Shown here in pieces: positions 44,001 through 55,830 of a stretch of DNA of 64,000 bases. The first letter of the stretch is position 1, and every line of letters starts with the position of its first letter. The position numbers and the translations under genes are program-made. A model generated the notes under the pieces. It did not search any database and was not told the origin of the DNA. It saw only the letters and a list, made by a program, of their open reading frames with translations. The stretch comes from Paracyclopina nana (Eukaryota; Arthropoda; Copepoda; Cyclopoida; Cyclopettidae). The stretch covers positions 6,150,501 through 6,214,500 of the forward strand of contig JAGUCH010000002.1 in the NCBI GenBank assembly GCA_019096065.1, read 5' to 3'.

Positions 44001-46630
44001 ACGACCATGAAATGGTACATTGAAATGGCCTTAACCAAAGCGTTAACAAAGCCCTTTTTCAGCCTGACACGGGAAGGATTGAGGTTTTCCGGTCAGGAGA
44101 GGGCATGGGCATTCGTTTGGACTCTGCCTCGGCCTTTGCAGGCGCAATTGTCTCACCTCACTACGATTCTCTGTTAGTCAAGGTGATTGCGAGAGCAACA
44201 ACTTTGGAGGCCACTGCTGCCAAGCTCAGCAGATCACTCAAGGAATTTCGAATTCGAGGAGTCAAAGTAAGTTTGTTCTTTTTGTTGTCAATTTTAGTCA
44301 CCGCACGGAAAATTAATAACATTCACTCTCAACCTCATTTCACTTAGACGAACATTCCCTTCTTGATAAATGTGCTTGAGCATCCCAAGTTTCTCAACTC
44401 TTCAGTGGACACGCATTTTATTGATGAAAATCCACAACTGTTTGACTTGAAGCCCTCTCAAAATAGAGCTCAAAAGCTGCTGAACTACCTTGGACATGTC
44501 CTTGTCAATGGGCCACAGACCCCGATTGTGACCAATATCCCCCCTGCTGAGATCAACGTTGAGGCTCCCGAAGTTCCAGTGGGGGTGGAGCCCCCTCATG
44601 GCCTGAGGAGTGTTTTGGTCAAGGACGGTCCAGAGGCCTTTGCCAAGGCTGTCAGGAACAGGAAGCACAAATTGCTCTTGACTGACACTACTTTCAGGGA
44701 TGCTCATCAGTCGTTGCTTGCCACCAGAGTCAGAACTCATGACCTGCTCAAGATTTCACCTTTTGTGGCACACAACTTTTCTAATCTGTATTCAGTTGAA
44801 AACTGGGGAGGAGCCACTTTTGACGTGGCCATGAGGTTTTTGCATGAATGTCCGTGGGAGAGGCTGCAAGATATGCGAAAGCTCATCCCCAATGTGCCCT
44901 TTCAAATGCTTCTAAGAGGAGCCAATGCAGTTGGATACACTTCATATCCAGATAATGTGGTTTTCAAGTAGGCGTTAATAATTATTTGTTTTTAGAATTC
45001 AATTCACTTTTCGTCTGCAGATTCTGCGAGGAGTCGGTGAAGCATGGAATGGACATCTTCAGGGTGTTTGACTCTCTCAACTATTTGCCCAACCTCAAAT
45101 TGGGTATGGAGGCAGTTGGCAATGCAGGAGGAGTGATTGAGGCAGCTATATCCTACACTGGTGATGTGGCTGATCCTGCCAAGACCAAGTACAACTTGGA
45201 ATACTACACCAAGCTAGCAGATGAGCTTGTGGCCGCAGGAACCCACATCCTCTGCATCAAGGACATGGCTGGCCTTTTGAAGCCTTCCTCTGTCAAAATC
45301 CTGGTTGATGCCATCAGGCAGAGACACCCAGATATCCCAATTCATATCCACACCCATGATACTGCAGGCGTAGGAGTGGCCTCTATGCTGGCAGCCTCTG
45401 AGGCTGGAGCTGATGTGGTAGATGTGGCAGTCGACTCCATGTCTGGCATGACTTCGCAGCCTTCAATGGGCGCCATTGTGTCTAATGTTGATACTGGCAT
45501 TCAGTTAGAAGATGTGTCCAAGTATTCTTCTTACTGGGAGCAAACCAGGACCCTGTACGGGCCTTTTGAAAGCACTGCCACGATGAGATCTGGAAATGCT
45601 GATGTGTACAAGCACGAAATTCCCGGAGGACAGTATACAAACCTCCAATTTCAGGTAAAATGACTCACTCTTACCTGATAATGTGAAAAAAGTTTTCTAC
45701 TCCATTGTTTGATAGGCTTTCAGCTTGGGTCTTGGTAATCAATTTGAACTTGTGAAACAAAAGTACCAGGAAGCCAATGAGATTCTAGGTGACTTGGTCA
45801 AAGTCACTCCTTCTTCCAAGGTTGTCGGGGACCTCGCCCAGTTTATGGTTCAGAACAAGCTAAGCAAAAAGAATGTGTTGAAAAGAGCCTCTGAGCTCTC
45901 CTTTCCTGGATCTGTCATTGAATTCCTGCAAGGACACATCGGTCAACCTGTTGGCGGGTTTCCTGAACCTTTCAGGTCCGAAGTCTTGAAAGACCTGCCG
46001 AGGGTTGAAGGCCGGCCTGGAGAAGCTCTGGCTCCCTTCAATTTTGATGATCTTCGGAGGAAGCTGAAAATAAAGTTTGGCAACCGCATCTCCGACGCTG
46101 ATGTTCTGAGCGCAGCATTGTATCCCAAGGTCGCAGACGAATTTTTCAAATTCAGGGAAAATTATGGGCCTGTGGACAAGCTGAGCACTCGCCACTTCTT
46201 GGTTGGGCCCAAAATTGCCGAGGAGTTTGAAGTGACCATTGAGCAAGGCAAGACCCTTCAGTTCAAGACCCTGGCTTGCTCTGCTGACCTTTTGCCAACT
46301 GGGGAGAGAGAAGTCTTTTTCGAACTGAACGGCCAACTCAGGTCAGTTATGATTAAGGACAGCACCGTGGCCAAGGCAGAAAACCTGCTGCCGAAGGCTG
46401 ACCCCACTATTCATGGTGAAATTGGAGCTCCTATGAAGGGTGAAGTTGTGGAGATGAAAGTTGCCATCGGAGACAGAGTGATCAAGGGACAAAACTTGGC
46501 TGTCATTTCTGCCATGAAGATGGAGATGATGGTGCAGAGTCCAGTCGCTGGCATCGTTAGAGCAGTCACCGTTAAAAAGGGCCAAAAAGTTGAGGGTGAT
46601 GATCTTATGATTGAAGTCAAAGAAGAGTAA
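41065..46630 (+). CDS. PC: Pyruvate carboxylase, mitochondrial
   Basis: Biotin enzyme of the matrix, carboxylates pyruvate to oxaloacetate (anaplerosis, gluconeogenesis). Nine coding exons: 41065-41209, 41266-41792, 41852-42213, 42272-42361, 43519-43570, 44063-44266, 44348-44967, 45021-45654, 45716-46630; all phases fit and give 1182 residues, the usual animal length. Domains in order: matrix-targeting N-terminus ([18 protein letters not shown]), biotin carboxylase ([42 protein letters not shown]), carboxyltransferase ([38 protein letters not shown]), PC tetramerisation region, and biotinyl domain with AMKM biotin site at the end. Start chosen at 41065 because it precedes the conserved core with a targeting peptide; the ATG at 41244 is intronic. 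Intron 2 (41793-41851) has a GC donor. Intron 4 houses an antisense gene; exon 5 is only 52 bp ([16 protein letters not shown]). Confidence 0.95.
42374..43513 (-). CDS. EcKinase/CHK-like kinase nested in a pyruvate carboxylase intron
   Basis: Single-exon 379-residue protein of the ecdysteroid-kinase-like (CHK, DUF1679-related) family: small-molecule kinases of the aminoglycoside-phosphotransferase fold; some insect members phosphorylate ecdysteroids, most have unknown substrates. Seen: N-lobe Lys region ([10 protein letters not shown]), hinge-like [10 protein letters not shown], catalytic loop [13 protein letters not shown] (H-G-D-x4-N) and metal-binding ILVDWQF. Near full family length, no lesions. 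It lies on the opposite strand within intron 4 of pyruvate carboxylase (42362-43518). Its stop is 12 bases from the host donor and its ATG is five bases from the host exon 5, so its promoter must overlap host exon 5 or the following intron. A retroposed origin is plausible given the lack of introns. Confidence 0.92.
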   Translation of the reverse strand: MEVKIPLVSADVTKDWLQSALLSNNAKQVMVHELGSCSNDGGVLSSILKAKVTIDGQEHKLFIKIMPPSHLPQKVFIENFALDAIEVKTYGSVFKQLEQFEVEHLGNSNIRSIGCKFYAGDCCQDKDNRGFYIILEDIGESFKMPDFDHGLSDEQIKNSLKHLAYFHSLSYCYGQLNKIDFLEEFPMPYHKFLEDSEAQTFIGSLFQRAQKELQTRNETKLSDILEKLSKNFVEKFKHCYGGRDGRFLVHGDVWSNNTMFNDQNECILVDWQFTSASTPYLDIAAMAFMNQDPAKTQANLNTFLSTYFTEFELVCSRLKIQGPWSSYEDFKEMAIEEGFPSLFVWLLVSFSPCVYSPNIMDRFVYIFNRALDLSPTLFE

Positions 46631-47941
46631 CATGCATTTTATATAATAGATGAAAATATAATTTTAAAGCAGGATCTTTTTTTCATCTGTCCGCGAAATA
46701 ATGCTGAGATTTTGTGAAACAAGGCTGAAAATTAACCCACCCAACCCAATAGCTTGAAATCATGTCAGTCCCCACTTCTGCTTGACCTCTTCATTTGGAA
46801 AAATCTATTAAGGCCTCAAAGGTGTCTGAAGGCCAGGTAATGGTAGTCTCAGCAAGGCCAATGTCTTATAGAATCTTTTTCCGAGGCTGTCCCTGAGGCC
46901 TAATCAAATTCTAAATTATGAGCTGACTTGAATTAAAAATATCAAGCCCAGGTCCCTTCCACCAATAAGTTACGGCCGAAATTATGGCATAATTTTTTAC
47001 TGAACAGAGTAAACAGCAGTTTTCAAACGGACCTAATTTATATCGGACTTACAAAGCAGTTTTTTCGCAAATCCTAAAAATGGCAGACTTATTTTAAATC
47101 TCGACCGTACATATTCTCGAACGGACCTTTACTAATGTGTTTACGGTACATTGTTGGTTGGTTGAGTGGCCTTTTAACAAATTTTACAATTCTTAAATTA
47201 ATTCATGATGATATGATAGATAGGGTGCAAAGACATACAAAAAAAGCTTTTAGCAGCTAGAAATAAAGCCTGCAACTAAATGCTAACCACTAGCTCTAAA
47301 TAAGCTTTACAAATATATTGTTATTTTATTTTTAACTTCCAATGAGAACCACAAAATCAAAATTGAGAAGTCATAAAACTTAGCAATTTAGAATGAGATA
47401 AGGAACAAAAAATGTTTATAATAATGCAAGTTACACTTTTACACGACATTTACCTAGGTTCCTTGGTAAGTGGCGGAACGAGTCGAAAAATTGGGATTGA
47501 GAGTTCCGAGTAATGGAAAGTTTCGAGCGAGTTCGAGAAACCGTCTTGGATCTCCCCAGCCAGGCCCAAAAGACATCCGAAACGACTTTTTTAAGAAAAA
47601 GAAATGGAGAGATTAAACCGATTTACTTCCCTACTTAAATAAAAAATCAACATTTACGAGTACACGTACGTAGTTGAACAAATAGTTGGCTTATGACTTC
47701 GGGCTTGATAAGGCAACAAAATTACGCGTTCATTTTAACCGTTCGACTACTTGAAGTTTCAATTATCATAACACCTGAAAGCAAATAAGATAACAAAGCA
47801 ATCTTGAGGCAATGTGCTCAAATCCCCGAACAAGAATCAGGTCATGGAATTTTCTTCTCCCTATTAGTATTTTCCTATAAGTTGATATTTATTATTACAT
47901 TATTGAAAATCTCATGGAATCAAAACTAATACCAAAAATAA
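46631..47941. other. Intergenic region between convergent genes
   Basis: AT-rich; contains 3' UTRs of pyruvate carboxylase and MOSPD2. No other gene or clear repeat seen. Confidence 0.5.
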
Positions 47942-50085
47942 TTATAGCTCATCATTGGTCATGCTATCAGAAACAGCAGCGGCTTGATCATTCTGGATCA
48001 TAGGGTTGCAGTCAATTTGAGGAGAAAATAAGGCTAAGTAGGCAATGCCTCCAATGATAACCATCAAGGCCAGGTAAAACGTAAAGCGCACATAGAAGAG
48101 AAGTGCTACCAAATCGTCTTGCATTGCTCTTTGCCGATTTTCCAAGGCTTTCAGCTAAAAATTCAGATGGGTAAGGAGAGATTCAAAGAGGAATAGGATT
48201 AAATTGATACCAACCTCCCTGAGGTAAATGTCGTGGTCCTTGTCATGGACGGGTATGTCCCTTTTGCTGACAGACGATCCAGTTTCGGTCGACTTCAGAA
48301 GGCTTTTCTTAACACTGGCACGTAACCGGTGTTGGAATGCAGGTTTCAAGTCTTTGATTTCCGTTTTCCAGTCAGTGGTTGATGATGGCTTGAACAAATT
48401 GACCAAAAACTTGTCTTTGAGCACATCTGAGAAGTCATCACTGTCGAGATGGATTGGCTGGTAAAAGACCTCGACCTTGGTTGTGGCAAGAGGAGAGTTC
48501 AGGCCAAAACTTGGCCTTACTCGGTACCGCTCGGGTGAAGTGGTCTTGATCTTAAAGGCCAACAGGCCTTGCGTCTTATTGGTAACTGTAATAGTCGCCA
48601 TCAAGCCTTTTGGGCCTTTAACGAAGACTATTTCGTCAGTAGGATTTATGTGGTACTCGGCATGGTGCTCTGAAACCAAATAGATAGGTACAGACCGTTG
48701 ACACACATAGATTATCGTGGCTTCTCCTCAATACAGCTCACTTCAATTTTTTCAAGAAAGTAACGTCTAACCCGCAAAAATCAATTAATTAAGCGAGTCT
48801 GACAATTTAAATAGAAGAGTTTTGTGAAAAAAACTTACGGCTATCTAAAAATGTCACATTGTTTGAAGGAGAGTGAGCAGCTTTGAGCTCCATTTCGACA
48901 CCACTATCAACCTCCGGGTCATGAGCCTTTTGAGGCAAAGGAGTGAAGGTTTCCATAGCAACGGAAGACACTGGCTGGCTGTCATTTTTTTCATTTTCAG
49001 GCTTATCCCCGACGAACTCGTACTCCCAAGGGTCATTTCCTCCCCAATAGGCAAATTTTTGATCAGGCGCCACATACTCTTCCAAAGTATTTTTGTTGAC
49101 AAATTTGATCTTTCTGACTGCAGGAGCTGGCAACCATGCCTTGATGATTCTCCACGCAGCTAAAACGAACAACATTTAGAAACTAGCACTGCTGAGTAAG
49201 CTTAATAAACAATTTTTCAAAAGCAAAGTTATTCGGTAATATTTTACCATTAAGGACCCATGGCATTTCTAGCACAAGGATATAATTCAGATTCCAAGGA
49301 TAGTAATCCTTAAGGACATCTATCATGTATCGGATGAGCTCCATATCCATATTTTTGATTCCACAGCCAGCGCAGTCAAAAACGATGGTTATCATGCCAT
49401 CCTCATCCTCACGATCAACTCTTTCGAGAAAATAAAGAAACATTCTTCTCATGTCATCCACATTGGCAATGCCCTTAACGTGCTTCTTGACATCGAAGAT
49501 GAGCAGCTGCTTGCCGTCCACGTCTCTGTTCTTCAAGTAGAGCGATCCTTTAGCTTTTAATCCCTCGTCAAGGTCGATAGCCTTAATAGCTGTAATTCAT
49601 GAAGGCAAACAACAATTAACATACTAATGCGCACGACCCGATACGTTTGTAGCACTTAACTCATGCTTCCTAAAATCTTAAGCCAATTCCTCTAGCTACT
49701 ACCCATATAATGATACTTTTTTCATTTACAACGAAATTCATTTTTCCAAGGTTCCAGAAAAAAATAGCAAAATCTAACTTACAGTGAACATCCTTTTCTT
49801 TGCGAAACTTGAGAGAGCGAATGATCATGTCCACCGTATTTTTCATGTGATCTCCAGGTATTTCAGTGCAGTGTAAGAAAAACCTTGACAGGTAGTGATC
49901 ATTTGACATCAACCTCTTCAAATCTTTAGGATGAAACTCGTCTAAACAAAAATCATTAATAAGATACGCAACTCATAATGTTTTAAGCTTGAAACCATAC
50001 CTGAGCCGTTCTCCTTGAGATACGCTGATACTCGGTCTCGCAAATCAACCATCTCCTCTGAGGTGGGTGGTCTCTCCTCTGCCAT
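47942..50085 (-). CDS. MOSPD2: Motile sperm domain-containing protein 2
   Basis: ER membrane tether of the VAP-like group: the MSP domain binds FFAT motifs at contact sites, and the CRAL-TRIO domain may engage lipid. Six exons on minus: 50085-50001, 49941-49783, 49589-49248, 49159-48839, 48669-48215, 48154-47942. CRAL-TRIO region spans exons 2-4 (LYLKNRDVDGKQLLIFDVKKHV; MITIVFDCAGCGIKNMDMELIRYMIDVL; YYPWNLNYILVLEMPWVLN). An acidic linker follows, then the MSP domain in exon 5 (INPTDEIVFVKGPKGLMATITVTNKTQGLLAFKIKTTSPERYRVRP). The last exon ends with a transmembrane helix (FTFYLALMVIIGGIAYLALF) and a short luminal tail. Domain order matches vertebrate MOSPD2. Divergent from the MCCC2-like gene. 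Confidence 0.9.
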
Positions 50086-50590
50086 TCTGGCTTTTTTCAA
50101 AAAACTTCCAAGAAAATGCAACGATGAATTACCACTACCTCAAGTGTCTAAGAGCAAATTGAATGCCGCTTATCTCGCCGTCTCAAACTGAGCTCAAATG
50201 AAATCGAGACTCATCTCAGATAATGAAACGGCGTGACGTCTTCAAAGAACCTGACTCCACTGGACGAAAGCGACAGAAACGCCACAATTGTAAACATTGG
50301 AAAACCGAGCAGGATTTTTTAGCCAATTTTGCTAAAACCTTTCTGGCTAATGGGCTATCAGAGAGGACGAAATCAGATCAATTTCATGTTTCTCGTATTT
50401 TAAGACTATTTTTGAGTTTAAGAGCCAAGTTCAACAATTTCATGTACTTTCTTTATAATTTATTTCAAAGATACATCGAAAATCGACTCATTTCAGCTGC
50501 GTTTCTTTGTTTGGGAAACAATTTCTGTAGCCTAGTCTTTATAATTTTATGCCAAATCGCAAGTTGTCAAAACTCAACTCATTGGTCACG
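50086..50590. promoter_or_regulatory. Divergent promoter region between MOSPD2 and MCCC2-like gene
   Basis: 505 bp. The frame at 50223-50600 has no recognisable domain. No TATA box seen. An in-frame upstream ATG at 50549 could extend the MCCC2-like protein by 14 residues. Confidence 0.45.
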
Positions 50591-52322
50591 ATGCTTTTGA
50601 GACAAGTGGGTCGTGTTAGTGGAGTTTTGAGGCCTTTTTCTGCATCTGCAGTGATTATGGGCCAGTCTTGCGAGAAACCGTTTCCTGTAATGGCCGCTCC
50701 AATGCAAATTACTGATAACGCAGCTCTGACCCGATCATCTGAGGCTGAAAAGTCTTACCTCAAAATTTTATTCATGTGTCAGTCTGGCGGAGGAGAAAAA
50801 GCCATCCACAAGCATGTAGTGCTTAACAAAAAAGTACTTGTTAGGGAAAGGATTCGGCGGATTCTAGACGATGATTCAGAATTTTTTGAAATATGCCCTA
50901 CCGCCGGCCTTGGTTTGGACTATGGAGATGTTCCCGGAGCTGCGACAGTAGCCGGAATTGGCATGATAAGAGGTCGCATGGTTCTTCTTCTTGCTTCTGA
51001 TGGCTCCATGAAGGGCGGAACTTCATACCCAATTACTGTCACAAAAAGCTTGAGAGCGCAAGTACGTATGCACTATGCATATATTACTTAAAAGGTAATA
51101 ATATTTTCGTTGATAGGAAGTAGCCATGGAAAACAGAATTCCATGTTTGTATGTTGTAGATTCTGGTGGGGCATTTTTGCCCTTACAAGCAGATATCTTC
51201 CCAGATGTGAAGCATGGCGGTCGCACCTTTAGAAACCAAGTAAGCCCTTGCAATGTCATATTCATGTTATTATGTCTGTTTGATGCATTTGTATAGGCTG
51301 TGATGTCTGGTTGCGGGATTCCTCAAGTCGCTATAGTTGCAGGCCCTTGTACTGCAGGAGGTGCCTACACTCCCACTATGTCGGACGAAGCAATTATGGT
51401 CAACAGAATTGGACATGTTTTCCTTGGAGGTCCCCCGTTGGTCAAGGCTGCCACAGGGGAAGTGGTCAGTCAAGAAGATTTGGGTGGTGCTAAATTGCAC
51501 ACAACTGTTTCAGGAGTAGCCGACTATTTTGCTAAAGATGAAGAGGAGTCCTTTTGCCAAGTCAGAGATATCATATCGGGACTCAATGAGCCTGCCCCAA
51601 AGGAGCTCAACCCTCTAGATAATCCTCCCTTGTTTCCTGCTTCAGAACTTGATTATTATGGTGGCCTTCAAACGATCACAAAGAAAGACGTCTCGGCAGT
51701 CATTGCAAGGATTGTTGATTATTCTAGGTTTGCTGAGTTTAAAGCTAATTTTGGCTCCAACCTCATCACGGGATATGCAAAAATTTGTGATCAGTTGGTG
51801 GGACTTTGTGCCAATGCTGGATGCTTAACTAGTTCTGATGGCCAAAAGGGCGCTCACTTTTTGCAACTCTGTGATGGTCGTGATATACCTGTGATCTTCA
51901 TACAAAACAATGGTAGCGGAGCCCATGATGTTCGTTTTGACTCAATCAAAGACTCGGCTAAATTTGCTCATGTCTCTGCCAATTTGGGAGTACCCAAGAT
52001 TTCGATAAATATTGGTGGCCTCAGTGGTCCTCAAGATATGGTGGCAATGTCAGGTCCATCCTTTGGCTCCCGATTTTTAATGTCTTGGCCAAGGGCCAGG
52101 TTCTCAAAATCAGGACTATTTGCGCAAAGAGAAAATGTATCATGGGACGATACTGATTTTCCTGAAGACAGTGCCCTCTATGCTGCTTCAAGATGCACAA
52201 TTGATGGCATAGTCCTTCCTCGTGAAACTCGGACGGCCTTAGCTAAGGCCCTGCAAATTGTCATGCATAAGCACCAGGGGCAAGGTCGTTCGGCACAACA
52301 AAATTCAGTGGTTCGCATTTGA
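50591..52322 (+). CDS. Divergent methylcrotonoyl-CoA carboxylase beta-like carboxyltransferase
   Basis: Three exons: 50591-51061, 51117-51239, 51297-52322; 525 residues from ATG 50591. N-terminus [20 protein letters not shown] looks mitochondrial. The N-terminal carboxyltransferase half is well conserved with MCCC2: [105 protein letters not shown]. The C-terminal half keeps NP-to-SRF and GYAKI blocks but loops lining the acyl site have changed: [12 protein letters not shown] replaces the usual LQN-ITG segment, [12 protein letters not shown] replaces GGSYGAGNYGM, and a following insert is shortened. It is therefore a paralogue that may have lost or altered catalysis; canonical MCCC2 is probably elsewhere. 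Confidence 0.78.
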
Positions 52323-52439
52323 CATAGTTAACTACGAATGGCTTCTTCAATACATTGAACATTTAGCACTCAATAAATCCTTTTAACATTTTCTGTAAAT
52401 TGTATTTGGCTTGCATACTCAACATAAGCGAACAATTTA

Positions 52440-54831
52440 TTACTTGAGGCAATTAGCCAGATCTTGGACAGTTTGAGGCATACCTTCCATGTCTTCACAA
52501 TTGAAACATTCTTCAGCAAAGTTGAGGTCAATGAGCATTTGCTTGAACTCAAGGTGGTGCACTTTGAGCAGGGTCAAAATCAGAGTAGCGGCATTTGCCT
52601 TGATTTCACCAGGAAGTTCTTTGTTGTTCAAGCTTCTTTTGACACCGTTGATCACTAGATCAGTGTGCAGGTGCTGATGAATTAGATCAGGCTCAGAATT
52701 CACCAGACAAGCAGACAACACTGACAAGGCCACCAAGGCCTCGTTTAACATGCGGGGATGTGATGAGTGCAGCATCACAGTTACAGCAGGAAGGCCACCC
52801 AAAGTGACAAGGTTTTTCATGCCAACGGTCGATTTGCAGTTCTTGAGAATTCCAGCCAGCAGTCGCCCCGCTTCTGCCTTCGGTCCTGGACCTCCTCCTT
52901 CGTGGTTGCTATAGGCAATTATTTGAGATAGGATTTCGGGCCTTTCTTGGCTCAAGAGTCGGCTCACATCTTGTTCCGAGTCAACCATCAGCCTTATGAT
53001 AGCCATGAGTTTCATTACTACAGGCTGGGTTATTGGAGTCAAAGAGAGGCCCGCCATTAGAGCCAGACATGGCTGAACCAAGCCAGCCTTGATGAGCACT
53101 GGCCTTCCCACTGGATCCACAGTGAGATTTCTCAAAGCACCAAGAATCGCATGTTGCATTTTGACGTCCCTGACGAGAGGAGCCTGATGCGTAACCAAGG
53201 CCTGAATCAAAGCTGGAGCCACTTGATGAATGACCTCCTGGCAATTCTTGCTAGAGCAACAAAAGTTGCCAATGCAGAGAGCTGCAGTAGTCTTCAATGG
53301 ATGGTCCTCTCCATTTTTGAGCCAATCTAATAATAGAAATGAAGCTATATTTTCTAGTCCAGCGTCTGACTAAGCCAGCATGATTACCTAAGAATGTTGA
53401 GAGGAAAAATAACGAGTCATGGTCATAGCAAAACTGCATAGCCTCGTCGTGAGCCAACATTGTTACCAGGACATCACAAGCTGTGATCCTCAGCTGGAGA
53501 AATGCCTCACTTTGGAGCCTTTCATTCATGTGAGTGACCATGTAGTTGAACAGCCCACCCTTCGCCAAGTGCAGAACCAAAGCGGGAGATTCTGAGCAGG
53601 TCTTGAGTAGGTCGAACAACGTTGAGCACAACTCAGGACTGGTGGTGTGTTGCAAAATGTGACAGATAGCTCTTGGTAGCCTTGGACATCTCACCAAGTG
53701 CTCAATACCTGTTTCACATTCAACAATCGAGTGAATGAACAAAATGCTGCTGTTGAAGACGGCGTCATTGGTTTTTGTGGCCAAAATGTTGTTCAGTACT
53801 GCTTCGGCACAATTATACTTGGCCACAACCTCAACAGCTTTAGGAGTATCATTGCAAAAGTTCAACAAGCATCCTGGGAAGATGACTGGGAGCCTTTGCC
53901 CAGGGTCTTCTAACGAGGATTTCTCAAAGGACTGAACGAGGGGCTCAAAGATGTTTGAAGCCTCGGCGATGATCATATTTCGGCCTTCAGGGCAATCAAA
54001 GCAAATGTTACCTATGATCCTGCAAATTTGTACGCATGTTTCAGCAGATCGAGGTCGAGCAAGGACTCGACCTATGCCCTGGACAAGCGTGAGACCTTCG
54101 CTATTTTTATAACGTAAGGCCGTTTTGCGGCCATCGTTTTCCCTGCAGATTTCGGCGATGAGCTGGGCAGCCAGGGCAAGAGTCTCATTTGTGTAGTTGT
54201 CTCTACTGAAGACCAAAATGCAAAGCCTCATTAGAGCGTTGATGTTGTCGTGATTCATCAACTTCATTGATCTCATGGACCTCTTCCTACTCCTGTTGGG
54301 AGCTGCAAGTAATAAGTAACTGGATTTAGCCAACTTTCGTGATAAGATCCTTTGAGCACAGCTTCGTTTTTACCACTTCTAACAAAACTGGCTAAAATAA
54401 ATACTCCTGTAGTGGCTGTCGAGTGATAGCATGTTAATCAGGAAAAACCACTTACCATGATGCGGTACAGGAGATGCATGAGCTTCGTTATCGTCCTCGG
54501 CGCTTGAGCATCCGACACAATCAACTGATCCAACGCCTCCTTCAGGAGCTGAGCAAGGTCCTTGAGAATCGTCAACGGCTTCATCTTCGTCATCATCATC
54601 CTCTGCGCCTCCTAGGCTACGATCATGAACTGACCCCCCATTCTTGAGTCTCAAATGCAATTCGTTCAGCTTCAACTTGATCCCGTTTTCTAGCTCCTTT
54701 TGCGCTTCCTTGCCATCATTTTCGTCACTGGCCACATTTTCGGACGGACGGAGAGTCAGCAATGAGTCCAGCCTTACAATAAGCTCGGCAAAGCAGACAC
54801 GTGAGTCCGGACTCTGAAGGGCCGCGGCCAT
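52440..54831 (-). CDS. RAP1GDS1: RAP1GDS1 (SmgGDS)/vimar-like armadillo-repeat protein
   Basis: Armadillo-repeat chaperone and exchange factor for small GTPases with C-terminal polybasic regions (Rho/Rap); fly orthologue is vimar. Exons on minus: 54831-54456, 54302-53388, 53326-52440; 725 residues. The first exon encodes an acidic, low-complexity N-terminus (EDDDDEDEAVDD) not found in the human protein, which explains its greater length (human about 607). Then ARM repeats throughout: CRIIGNICFDCPEGRNMI, CLLNFCNDT, AALCIGNFCCSS, MQHAILGALRNLTVDP, VMKLMAIIRLMVDSE, MLNEALVALSVLSACLV, EIKANAATLILTLL, whose order matches SmgGDS. No signal peptide. Its 3' end lies 117 bp from the stop of the MCCC2-like gene. 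Confidence 0.82.
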
Positions 54832-55309
54832 GGTTTATTTACACTCTCCAACAATTCAGCCGTATAACTATTTTTCGCGTAATTGCTTCGGTTCTCTCAC
54901 TTGTTGATAACTCCAGTGATGGTTTGAAATTCAAGGACGACTCAATAGTTGTAAGTTTGGGCGAAGAAGTCGAGTTGACCAAGTATTTGAATGTAAAGAA
55001 TAATTGAGAATTCGGCTGAATTTTCTTCTTGGTCAGAATCGAGCGTTGGCGATCATAAGGGCTATAGTAAGCAATCACCCTTTGGATTAAAATTTGATGC
55101 TCGCTTTCTGTCAGTTCACCAAAGAACCCTCGAGCCCATCCAATTGATTGACCAATTTCTGCGACGATTTAGACCGAACGAAAAAATTAAGGCGCTTTCT
55201 GCCGTCTTTTAATTTTGTCTGATAAATCATTTCTCAGTTTTTCACTTTTTCTCTTTTGCAACTCAGCAATATAACGATTGATTTTCATGACTCAGCTGCA
55301 GCCTGCACG
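54832..55309. other. Intergenic region
   Basis: Non-coding; must contain the RAP1GDS1-like promoter. No other feature recognised. Confidence 0.4.
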
Positions 55310-55727
55310 CAGGGTGACCAGATGTGGCTATAAATACCTCAAGCGGCCATTTTTGACCCAAGTATGGAATTTTAGGCCGAATAGCCTTAGCCATTTGTGG
55401 GTCTATTTTTGAAAAGCACCAAAATTTGATATTTTTTCGTAAACGCTACAAAATAATCTTAAAAGTAGAGGAAAAAATTTGATTTTCAAAAATAACTGTT
55501 TTTGTTTTTGAAACTTTTGCCACCAAAATTAGATGAAAATCATTATGTCATCCACAATAATCACGAAAAATTGGATCAAACTATGATAATAATTATAATT
55601 ACCTTGAAAATCCCTAGAAATGGGTTATTTTTAGTGGTAATTTTGAGTCTTTTCTCTGAGACAGCCATACATGGCTATTTTTGAGAAAAATCTGGCTAAA
55701 ACAGGCAAAAGAAATCTGGTCGCACTG
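55310..55727. mobile_element. hAT-like MITE upstream of the modular gene
   Basis: Ends CAGGGTGACCAGAT and inverse ATCTGGTCGCACTG (two mismatches), a common hAT end type. Eight bases outside each end (cctgcacg / cctcgaag) are only partly alike, so the duplication has decayed. 418 bp, no ORF. Ends about 100 bp before the ATG of the next gene. Confidence 0.65.
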
Positions 55728-55830
55728 CCTCGAAGATATCCGGTTGATCAGCTTCAGCAAGGTTTTTTCGATTCTAAAGGCGATTTTTCAAGGCTTTGCA
55801 GCGTTAGAGAAAACTCTTAAGCTCACGAAA

